Position numbers and translations under genes: made by a program. A DNA stretch of 9,142 nucleotides from Campylobacterales bacterium (GTDB lineage: Bacteria; Campylobacterota; Campylobacteria; Campylobacterales; QNZT01). Positions 1-6,498 of the stretch are shown piece by piece. Within the stretch, counting starts at the first letter, position 1. The number at the start of each line of letters is the position of its first letter. The notes beneath the pieces are model-generated. The model saw only the letters and a program-made list of their open reading frames with translations. It searched no databases and had not been told where the DNA came from. The stretch is taken from NCBI GenBank assembly GCA_027081495.1, contig JALWKJ010000183.1:3596-12737 (forward strand), written 5' to 3'.

Positions 1-1
1 G

Positions 2-691
2 TTACAGATAGGTTTTGGCGCAAACCCGGATATTTGCCTCGTTATTCCAAACGGCGTCGATACGAAACGGCTAAATAAGCTCGCGTTAAAAAGAGAGCGA
101 AAAAATTCAAAAGTCGTTACGCTTCTTGGCCGCGTCGTTTCGATAAAAGATATAAAAACCTTTATTCGCTCCATCAGAATAGTAGCAAACCGTTTTGAAG
201 ATGTGCAGGGATGGGTGGCGGGACCTTTGGATGAAGATCCGATCTATGCGAGCGAGTGCAAAAGATTGATCGAAACTATGGGATTGGAAAAAAATATAAA
301 ATTTTTGGGATTTCAAAAAATAGACGATATTTTACCAAAAACCGATATCTTGACGCTCACATCGATCAGCGAAGGAATGCCGCTGGTAATATTGGAAGGA
401 TTCGCGGCGGGAGTGCCGTGTGTTGCAACGGATGTCGGAAGTTGCTCGGAACTCATATACGGCGCGCTAAACGACGAAGATATCGCCATAGGAAAAGCCG
501 GTGAAGTCGTACCGGTGGCAAATCCCTCAAAACTTGCGAATGCTTACATAAAACTTCTTGAAGATGAAAACTTATGGAAAAAATATCAACAAAACGCGCT
601 TAAAAGAGTCAATACCTTTTATACGCAAGAGATTTTTTTCAATCAATACGACAAAGTTTACAAAAAGGCTCTTTCAAAATGGCGGGGATAG
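2..691 (+). CDS. pelF: PelF-type GT4 glycosyltransferase, C-terminal part (5' end outside window)
   Basis: Cytoplasmic glycosyltransferase thought to build the Pel polysaccharide chain from a UDP-sugar. The open frame runs from base 2 without a stop, so the 229 residues seen are the C-terminal catalytic part; the N-terminal domain lies upstream of the window. In order, the fragment shows an IPNGVD motif (residues 15-20), a GRVVSIKD segment with the Arg44/Lys49 pair typical of GT4 donor-phosphate binding, a GPLDEDP segment (74-80), and the retaining GT4 EX7E motif as Glu124 and Glu132 within SISEGMPLVILEGFAAG. ATDVGS follows. The GPxDEDP and SISEGMPLVILE combination is characteristic of PelF rather than of general GT4 enzymes. 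A GTG at 203 could be mistaken for a start, but the conserved upstream residues rule that out. The gene overlaps pelG by 13 bases, implying translational coupling. Identification is by motif recall and the adjacent pelG. Confidence 0.92.
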   Translation, partial: LQIGFGANPDICLVIPNGVDTKRLNKLALKRERKNSKVVTLLGRVVSIKDIKTFIRSIRIVANRFEDVQGWVAGPLDEDPIYASECKRLIETMGLEKNIKFLGFQKIDDILPKTDILTLTSISEGMPLVILEGFAAGVPCVATDVGSCSELIYGALNDEDIAIGKAGEVVPVANPSKLANAYIKLLEDENLWKKYQQNALKRVNTFYTQEIFFNQYDKVYKKALSKWRG

Positions 692-2055
692 GTTTTGAGC
701 TTGAAAAGTCTCTAAAAAAAGAGAGCCTGTTATCATATGCGAAAGTATATAGCTACGCCGCCGTTTTGAGTTCGGGCGCTTGGATCATATCTATCGTATC
801 CATCATTTTAGTCGGATATATAAGTCTTAGCTCATTTCATAATATGCAGCAAACTATCCAATTTCAACTCATTATAACCTATGCGTTTATGTTTTCGTCC
901 AGCTTTATGCTTTCTGGTTTTTTGCAGCTGCCTTTGACTAGATTTATAGCCGATAGAATTTATGAAAAACAGTACGACGAAATATTGCCCGCGTACTTTG
1001 CGACTATTTTTGTAGTTTTGGTAGTCGGAATTTTCGCTATCGGTCCTATGACATTTTATATGCTGCCTGACGAATCTCTGATTTTTAAATTTTTGACTCT
1101 TTTGGTATTTATCATCGTGAGTCTGGTATGGATAGCTAATGTTTTGGCTTCAAGTTTAAAAAGATATAAAACGGTAGTATTTTCATACTTTATAACATAT
1201 GTCTGTATTATCGTTTTGACCTATTTTTTCGGCAAAGACACGACCTTTTTACTCGGCGCTTTTTTTATAGGCAATTTTATCCTTTTTGTGATCTTAACGA
1301 TCTTGATCGCCAAACAGTACCCTTCTACAAGACTTATAAGTTTTAGACTCTTTTCAATAAAAACTTTTTACTGGAGACTGGCGGCAAGCGGTTTTTTTTA
1401 CAATCTCGGAGTATGGATAGATAAAATCATCTTCTGGTATCACCCGATGACCGGATATTTGGTAATAGGAAAGTTTAAAGCCTCCGTCGTTTATGATCTA
1501 CCGATTTTTCTTGCGTATCTTGCCATAATTCCCGGTATGGCGATACTCTTTTACAGACTGGAAGTTGATTTTTCAAAAAGTTTTCAAGGATTTTATAAAG
1601 CAATCGGCGAAGCAAAACCTTTGTCCGTCATCGAATATTATAAAAACGCCATGAATAAAAATGTAAGAGCTCTTATAAAAGAGATTCTCGTAATACAGAC
1701 GATTATAAATATTTTTCTTTATAACGGCGCTCCATATATATTTGAAAAGCTCTCGATTCCGAATCTTTACCTGGATCTTTTTTATATATTGCTAGTCGGA
1801 GCGACGCTTCAGTTATGCTTCATGACGATGCTGGCTCTTTTGTTTTATATAGATAAACGCATACAAGCGCTATATCTCTCTATGCTCTTTTTTATACTCA
1901 ACTCTTTGTTTAGCTACATTTCCATAGATATGGGACCGGAATATTTCGGTTACGGTTACGCTTTGTCGCTTCTTATCGTTTTTGTCATCTCCGTATATGT
2001 AGTTAGAGAAAAATTTCAAAAGATAGATTATGAAACTTTCATGTTGCAAAAATAG
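679..2055 (+). CDS. pelG: PelG, inner-membrane Pel polysaccharide transporter
   Basis: Polytopic inner-membrane protein of the MOP/PST (Wzx-like) flippase superfamily, proposed to move the growing Pel polymer out of the cytoplasm with PelF. The 458-residue length matches the usual PelG size of about 450-460. The N-terminus MAGIGFELEKSL followed by SYAKVYSYAAVLSSGAWIISI is the PelG family signature. About twelve hydrophobic segments can be counted, including roughly residues 25-50, 65-85, 105-130, 135-155, 165-185, 190-210 and a cluster of four or five near 340-450; exact limits are estimates. The ATG at 679 lies inside the end of pelF. A weak AAAAAGG at 662-668 could serve as ribosome binding site, so coupling to pelF translation is likely. 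No frameshift or truncation is visible. The next gene starts 29 bases downstream, consistent with one operon. Confidence 0.94.
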   Translation: MAGIGFELEKSLKKESLLSYAKVYSYAAVLSSGAWIISIVSIILVGYISLSSFHNMQQTIQFQLIITYAFMFSSSFMLSGFLQLPLTRFIADRIYEKQYDEILPAYFATIFVVLVVGIFAIGPMTFYMLPDESLIFKFLTLLVFIIVSLVWIANVLASSLKRYKTVVFSYFITYVCIIVLTYFFGKDTTFLLGAFFIGNFILFVILTILIAKQYPSTRLISFRLFSIKTFYWRLAASGFFYNLGVWIDKIIFWYHPMTGYLVIGKFKASVVYDLPIFLAYLAIIPGMAILFYRLEVDFSKSFQGFYKAIGEAKPLSVIEYYKNAMNKNVRALIKEILVIQTIINIFLYNGAPYIFEKLSIPNLYLDLFYILLVGATLQLCFMTMLALLFYIDKRIQALYLSMLFFILNSLFSYISIDMGPEYFGYGYALSLLIVFVISVYVVREKFQKIDYETFMLQK

Positions 2056-2071
2056 AGTTATGATTGTTTAC

Positions 2072-2078
2072 AAAAGGA
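2072..2078 (+). promoter_or_regulatory. Ribosome binding site fixing the start of the 288-residue protein
   Basis: AAAAGGA lies 6 bases before the ATG at 2085. A longer in-frame reading could begin at TTG 2064, but that codon lies upstream of this site and would make the ribosome binding site part of the coding region. The ATG at 2085 is therefore preferred. Confidence 0.75.
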
Positions 2079-2084
2079 TCATAT

Positions 2085-2951
2085 ATGTTTGATTTTATAA
2101 AAAAGATGGATGAAGCGGGATCAAATATACAAGATGATGTAAAAATCATAGGATTAAGTGAAATTATATTTTTATTTGCGGCTTTCTCTTTTGTCTTATA
2201 TATGCTTTTTCCAAAAGAGACGCTTAAACAAAAAGTTTTAAAAGAGAAAAAAAGTAACGATCTGGCGATCGTTTATATAAAAAATATAGTCAAATTCGAT
2301 AAAAGAAATTATGAACTGCTTTTTCACTATGCGGATATACATTTTAGGGAAAATCATTTTAAAGCTGTAAAAGATATAGTGGAATCGCTTTTACGATCAA
2401 ATGTACCCGATATAAAAAACAGAGCGGTTTTGCTTGGAGAGAAACTTTTTAAAAGAGAGTTTTTTCTTTTAAAAAAAGAGGAAGATAGAAACAAGCTTTT
2501 AAAAAAGTATCAAGATATGCTCCAAGACATGCTATTGGCTTCAAAAGACGAAAACTTTCAAAACGATATACTAAACTACTTCGCGCAAAGTAAAGATAAA
2601 GATAAATACCTCTTAGCTTTAAAAAAACTCGCGGCAAAAGACGACGAGTGGAAAATAAAACTCGCAAAATATTTCGTAGCTCATCATGATTTAAAAAGCG
2701 CGTTAAATATTTATAAGAACATGCTCTATGATACAAAAGGATATAAAGATAAAAGAGAAATACTTTTAAATACGATCGAGGTATTAACATACGGCGGTTT
2801 TTTCGATCAGGGAGTAAAAATAGTAAGAGATTTCGAAAAAACTTTTATAAACGACGATGAAGTTTTTGAAAAAATCATACGATTTTATCTCGCGGCGGCA
2901 AAAGAGAAAAGCGCAAGAAGATATATTTTAATGCGACAAAGAAAAAATTAA
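2085..2951 (+). CDS. Single-pass membrane helical-repeat protein of the Pel operon (PelE-like or PelB N-terminal part)
   Basis: A 288-residue protein with one predicted transmembrane helix (about residues 21-42, IIGLSEIIFLFAAFSFVLYM) followed by an all-helical, TPR-like solenoid to the end. Helix pairs such as NYELLFHYADIHFRENHFKAVKDIV (roughly 70-95) and WKIKLAKYFVAHHDLKSALNIY (roughly 190-212) have the TPR pattern of small and aromatic residues. It lies 29 bases after pelG and 52 bases before the PelB-like gene, so it is almost certainly part of the Pel apparatus. Two readings are possible. The helix followed by LFPKETL and repeats resembles the start of PelB, which in Pseudomonas is one anchored chain. 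A short membrane-anchored TPR protein is also what PelE is. Charge distribution (net negative before the helix, strongly lysine-rich after it) would by the positive-inside rule put the repeats in the cytoplasm, which suits a PelE-like role better. I cannot settle this from sequence alone, so no symbol is given. Confidence 0.83.
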   Translation: MFDFIKKMDEAGSNIQDDVKIIGLSEIIFLFAAFSFVLYMLFPKETLKQKVLKEKKSNDLAIVYIKNIVKFDKRNYELLFHYADIHFRENHFKAVKDIVESLLRSNVPDIKNRAVLLGEKLFKREFFLLKKEEDRNKLLKKYQDMLQDMLLASKDENFQNDILNYFAQSKDKDKYLLALKKLAAKDDEWKIKLAKYFVAHHDLKSALNIYKNMLYDTKGYKDKREILLNTIEVLTYGGFFDQGVKIVRDFEKTFINDDEVFEKIIRFYLAAAKEKSARRYILMRQRKN

Positions 2952-3003
2952 AAGAGCTTGATTTATTGTCGATCTACCTTTATGATCTTTATAAAGGAGA
3001 TAG

Positions 3004-5976
3004 ATGCGAATACTCGGTCCGCTTTTTGGCATACTTTTTTTTCTTAGCGTAAACTTGCACTCAAGTTTGCTAGACGACAAATGCTACGGTATTCAAATCG
3101 GCTCGTTTAGCGCTTATGGCGCGGCGAAAAAGGAAAAAGAAAAATACTCTTTTAAAAACGAGTGTCGTATCGTCTCCAAAAAAAATAGATTTAGCGTGAT
3201 TTGCGAATGCAAAGATGAAGAAAAAATCAGAAAAAAACTTCCCTTATATAAAAGATTTGTACCCGGAGCGTTTTTGACTAAACAAAAAAAAGAGTACTTT
3301 TTCAAAAAAAAGAGACGAAGCGAACCTTCAAAAAAGAGTGAGTCGTCTTTAAAACCGCTAAAAAAAGATAAAAATCTAAACGAACTTATGTATAAAGTAT
3401 TTATATATAACAACGATCTAAAAAATGCAAAGTATATAGCGAAAAACGCTCTAGCTCTCAATCCGAACGATCTTTTGTGGAGAAAACGACTGGCGGATAT
3501 TTTAAGCTGGAGCGGCAAACAAAAAGAGGCGTTTAAACACTATGATTATATATTTGAAAAACAAAAAAGACGATCGAATCTTAAAAATCCGATCTCCAAG
3601 TATGGCAGCTACGACAGATACTTCAAACAACTAGGTAAAATCTATGAAGATCCAAAAGATATAAAAAAGATCGAGGATTTTATTGAGATCGCAAAGAGTC
3701 TTGGCATCGCAAAAGAGGCTCTCAACGCTTTATATGAAGCCTACAAAAAAACCAAAAGCGGCGCAATTTTACAAAAATGCGCGCAATTTTCTTATGAACT
3801 CGGAGATAAAGAGCTATCGCTTAAATATCTCGATATTTTAAAAAACAAAAAAGAACTCGGCGTAAAAAGCGCTATTTTATTAAGTAGAATACTATTTGAA
3901 AAAAAAGAGTTTTCCTCCTCGTTAAAAGCGCTTTTAAGCGTTGAGAAAATCGCGAAAAAAGATAATAAAGAGTACTGGCGACTTTTAAGCGATCTCTACT
4001 CTTATACGAAACAAAATAGAAAATCGGCTGAGATTTTACGAACGCTTTGCACCGAAAATAGTTGCAAAAAGAGCGATTACGATAGACTCATCTCTTTTTA
4101 TTCCCAAAAAGATAGTGATTTCGTTTCCAAAATCTCTTTAAAAGCGTATAGAGAGTTTAAAGATATTTCATATTTTCTCTCATTTTGCAAATCGAATCTA
4201 CGGTTGAAAAGATTTGATATCGTAAAAAAGATGATAGCCAAACTACCGCAAAAAGAGAAAAAAGCTTATGAAAAAGAGCCTCTTTACTGGTTGATGAGCG
4301 CGTCGTTATATGAAAATCAAAATCCGAAAAAAGCTATATTTTCTTTTAAAAAAGCTCTAAACCTCGATCCAGACTCTTCTGAAATCCTCGCTCGATACGG
4401 ATGGTTTTTAATAAAAAACGACGATGCGAAAAATCTAAAAGAGATTTTAGCGAAAATCGAAAAAAAAGCCCGAAGCGAGCATGATCTTCTAATCCTCGCG
4501 GCAGCGATCAATTATAAATTAAACAGAATAAAAAAAGCCTATCTTTACTATAAAAAAGCGTTGAGACTAGAGCCTAAAAACGACGATTTAAAACTCGATT
4601 TTAGCGATTTTCTAATGAGCGTCTCAAAAAAAAGCCAAGCTTTAAGAATAAAAAGAGAGATTTATGAAAATTTACAAAAAAAAGCCAAAAAAGATCCCAA
4701 CTTACTCAAAAACAAAAAATTTCTAACGACTTATCTAAGATCGTCCATATATTTCATATCCGCAGACGATTATAATCAACTCCTTCATGACGCAAAGAGC
4801 TTTCTCGATCAAAAAAGCTATCTTGAACTTGAAATATCATGGAGAGTCTATAACGGCAGCGACGATTATGTAAAATACTTAAGCCAAAAACTAAAACGAC
4901 CGCAATTTTGGTTAAAAAGTTATTTATCCTTAAAAAGAGACGATACCAAATCGCTGCGCGAGCTTCTATATCGCTACGCCGATATCATGCCCTATAGCAC
5001 GAAAATTCAAGCTCAAATAAAAACGAAACAGATCGCTAAAGCTAAAAAAACTCTATTTGACGCGCTTGAACAAAATCCGAGAAATTTCGAGTTTTATCGA
5101 ACAAAATATGACATTGATAAAAAATACGCGAATAAAACGACGACTAAAGCGAGATATGAAAAACAAAGCGAGCTGGAACAAAAGAATATCATGCTGCAAA
5201 ACGATTTTCATATAACAAACAGTTACTATCTTTTAAACGATATCTCTTATTTGAAAAACGGTTATGAAAAATCGGATTTTGACGATTTTATATTGAAATT
5301 ATCTTTAAAAAAGATTTTACAAAGCGGATATCTTCAAATCGGATCGGGCTATAGAAAAAATCAAAAATCCCAAACGCTCTATTTTTTAAATATAAATAAA
5401 AACCTAAGCTCTAAACTAAATGTCAAAATAGATCTACGAAAAAACGCCTCGTCGAACGAAACGACATGGCTGAAAATCAAGGGAGAAAAAGATCATGCGG
5501 GTTTTGGATTTAGTTATCGTTTTAACGATAGATTTTCATTTGAAACGAAAATCGCCTCAAATCGTTACGGGCTTTTTAAGCAAAAAAGCATTGGAAGCGC
5601 CGAGATTTACGATTTTTCGCTTCAACAAAGATTAAAATACGATTATCCCGATATATTGATAAAAGAGTATATAACAGTAGCGAATTTTACGCAAAAAACC
5701 GCGGACGCGATACTTCCAAAAAGTTATACCCAAGGAGGTATAGAAGCATATATAGGACAAAGCGCGACATATCACTACAACAAAGGCTGGAGACCTTACG
5801 GTTTGCTTTTAGCGACATACAACAACCTTTTTGGTCTATTTTTCGGAGGCGAGTTTGGAGTTTGCGGCAGGCTCTTTGGATCGGATCGTCTAAATCTATC
5901 TTTAAATTATAACCGATCCGCGACAGACGAGGGAACTTTATGGACGGTTAAAATATCTCACTCTTTTATTTACTAA
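3004..5976 (+). CDS. pelB: PelB-like secretion protein: SPOR-like domain, TPR solenoid and outer-membrane beta-barrel
   Basis: A 990-residue exported protein likely to guide Pel polymer through the periplasm and across the outer membrane. Residues 1-20 are a signal peptide (MRILGPLFGILFFLSVNLHS). Residues 27-95 look like a SPOR fold: YGIQIGSFSAYGAAKKEKEKY, then a second half ending in FVPGAFLTK, with four cysteines (27, 54, 67, 69). A very basic linker (about 95-125) follows. TPR-type helix pairs fill about 127-720, clearest at 432-460 (PKKAIFSFKKALNLDPDSSE) and 502-530 (KKAYLYYKKALRLEPKNDD). From about 730 to the end, alternating amphipathic segments give roughly 14-16 beta-strands, closing with WTVKISHSFIY, whose terminal aromatic residue is typical of outer-membrane barrels. 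PelB of Pseudomonas has the same TPR-then-16-strand-barrel plan at about 1190 residues, but I know of no SPOR domain there. AAAGGAG at 2993-2999 supports the ATG. It is the last gene of the operon in view. Symbol is by architecture and context. Confidence 0.86.
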   Translation: MRILGPLFGILFFLSVNLHSSLLDDKCYGIQIGSFSAYGAAKKEKEKYSFKNECRIVSKKNRFSVICECKDEEKIRKKLPLYKRFVPGAFLTKQKKEYFFKKKRRSEPSKKSESSLKPLKKDKNLNELMYKVFIYNNDLKNAKYIAKNALALNPNDLLWRKRLADILSWSGKQKEAFKHYDYIFEKQKRRSNLKNPISKYGSYDRYFKQLGKIYEDPKDIKKIEDFIEIAKSLGIAKEALNALYEAYKKTKSGAILQKCAQFSYELGDKELSLKYLDILKNKKELGVKSAILLSRILFEKKEFSSSLKALLSVEKIAKKDNKEYWRLLSDLYSYTKQNRKSAEILRTLCTENSCKKSDYDRLISFYSQKDSDFVSKISLKAYREFKDISYFLSFCKSNLRLKRFDIVKKMIAKLPQKEKKAYEKEPLYWLMSASLYENQNPKKAIFSFKKALNLDPDSSEILARYGWFLIKNDDAKNLKEILAKIEKKARSEHDLLILAAAINYKLNRIKKAYLYYKKALRLEPKNDDLKLDFSDFLMSVSKKSQALRIKREIYENLQKKAKKDPNLLKNKKFLTTYLRSSIYFISADDYNQLLHDAKSFLDQKSYLELEISWRVYNGSDDYVKYLSQKLKRPQFWLKSYLSLKRDDTKSLRELLYRYADIMPYSTKIQAQIKTKQIAKAKKTLFDALEQNPRNFEFYRTKYDIDKKYANKTTTKARYEKQSELEQKNIMLQNDFHITNSYYLLNDISYLKNGYEKSDFDDFILKLSLKKILQSGYLQIGSGYRKNQKSQTLYFLNINKNLSSKLNVKIDLRKNASSNETTWLKIKGEKDHAGFGFSYRFNDRFSFETKIASNRYGLFKQKSIGSAEIYDFSLQQRLKYDYPDILIKEYITVANFTQKTADAILPKSYTQGGIEAYIGQSATYHYNKGWRPYGLLLATYNNLFGLFFGGEFGVCGRLFGSDRLNLSLNYNRSATDEGTLWTVKISHSFIY

Positions 5977-5990
5977 GCAACTAAGCCGTA

Positions 5991-6028
5991 GATATTTTTC
6001 AGAGGACTCTATTTAGAAAAATGATATC
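5991..6028 (+). terminator. Weak imperfect hairpin after the Pel operon
   Basis: ATTTTTC (5994-6000) pairs perfectly with GAAAAAT (6016-6022) around a 15-base loop, and GAT (5991-5993) can pair with ATC (6026-6028) across a three-base bulge. The stem is AT-rich and lacks a following T-run, so it is at best a weak terminator. Its left side is also part of the repeat motif listed at 5995-6015, which may be the real reason for the symmetry. Confidence 0.3.
5995..6015 (+). repeat. Solo copy of the GAGTCCTC repeat motif (right-arm orientation)
   Basis: TTTTTCAGAGGACTCTATTTA matches the right arm of the palindrome near the window end (9027-9046, TTTTTCGGAGGACTCGATTA) at all but about three positions across its length. 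The inverse arm is not found within about 100 bases on either side, so this is a single arm rather than a full palindrome. It lies 18 bases after the stop codon of the PelB-like gene. See the entry at 8967-9046. Confidence 0.7.
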
Positions 6029-6044
6029 AAAAGTAAAAACGAAA

Positions 6045-6060
6045 TTTTTTTTGCTATAAT
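6045..6060 (+). promoter_or_regulatory. Strong sigma-70 promoter with T-tract and extended -10
   Basis: A run of eight T (6045-6052) leads into GC and a perfect TATAAT (6055-6060), giving TTTGCTATAAT, the characteristic housekeeping promoter of Campylobacterota, where a T-rich upstream stretch replaces a conserved -35 box. Transcription would start near 6066-6068 and give a leader of about 20 bases before the GTG at 6088. It probably drives the small ORF and, by read-through, metE. The T-tract just upstream of the -10 could alter promoter strength if its length varies. Confidence 0.75.
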
Positions 6061-6073
6061 CGCACAAATTTTT

Positions 6074-6079
6074 AAGGAG
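6074..6079 (+). promoter_or_regulatory. Ribosome binding site for the GTG-started small ORF
   Basis: AAGGAG, a near-consensus Shine-Dalgarno, ends 8 bases before GTG 6088. No ATG occurs in this frame anywhere in the ORF, so this site is the main evidence that the ORF is translated and that GTG is its start. Confidence 0.65.
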
Positions 6080-6087
6080 CAAATACG

Positions 6088-6453
6088 GTGCGATCGCCTC
6101 GAGGGTTTGGAAAAAACTATTTTACTCTCTCATCTATTTTAGCTCACAGCGTGCAAAAAACGATCTCAGACAAAATTTCGGCTATCAAAGTTTTGCTTCT
6201 AAAAAAAGGATTTCATAAAAGCGACGATCTGTTTGAAAACGAGGAAGATCCCCCTTTAGAGATTTTAACTCCTTTATGCGCTCTTGGCGTAAAAGCCTGC
6301 CATTGCCGCCGTTTTGACGAGTTAAAAGCCAAACTCGCACTTTTAAATTATCTATTTATTCCAAGATGCCCATACTATACTACATATTTCGCGTTTCGAA
6401 GAAGCGGCGTTCATCCTCCCTTATCTTTATTACCGCACCAACTAAATATCTAA
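6088..6453 (+). CDS. Hypothetical 121-residue protein upstream of metE, methionine-free and cysteine-containing
   Basis: I do not recognise this protein. It starts with GTG, supported by AAGGAG and by the strong promoter just upstream. It has no internal methionine. The middle (about 17-45 and 75-92) looks helical, with an acidic DDLFENEED stretch at 46-54. Four cysteines (64, 71, 73, 94) and His72 form a CxxxxxxCHC...C pattern that might bind a metal, but no known zinc motif fits. There is no signal peptide or membrane segment. Codon use through about residue 105 resembles the neighbours; the proline-rich tail looks less constrained. metE begins 45 bases downstream, so the two are probably co-transcribed. 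It may be a small accessory protein, a decayed gene or a translated leader. An open frame of this length in AT-rich DNA behind good initiation signals favours real coding, with moderate confidence. Confidence 0.55.
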   Translation: MRSPRGFGKNYFTLSSILAHSVQKTISDKISAIKVLLLKKGFHKSDDLFENEEDPPLEILTPLCALGVKACHCRRFDELKAKLALLNYLFIPRCPYYTTYFAFRRSGVHPPLSLLPHQLNI

Positions 6454-6498
6454 AATAAATCATTAAAAAAATAAAATTTTTATAAAAAGGATAAAAAG

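Noticed and set aside
203..691. A 162-residue ORF starting at GTG 203 as a complete gene
   Set aside because: The same frame is open back to base 2 and carries conserved PelF residues (IPNGVD, GRVVSIKD) upstream of 203, so this is an internal codon of a truncated pelF.
2064..2084. TTG 2064 as start of the helical-repeat protein
   Set aside because: The Shine-Dalgarno AAAAGGA (2072-2078) lies downstream of this TTG and is well placed for ATG 2085.
2449..2790. A 113-codon minus-strand open frame
   Set aside because: It is the complement of the helical-repeat gene, with no ribosome binding site or recognisable domain.
3114..3518. A 134-codon minus-strand open frame
   Set aside because: It mirrors the lysine-rich start of the PelB-like gene, giving Phe/Ser-rich nonsense, with no initiation signals.
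5977..6498. SAM or other methionine-responsive riboswitch or T-box upstream of metE
   Set aside because: The likely leader before the small ORF is only about 20 bases, and the 45-base gap before metE is plain AT-rich sequence with just a ribosome binding site.
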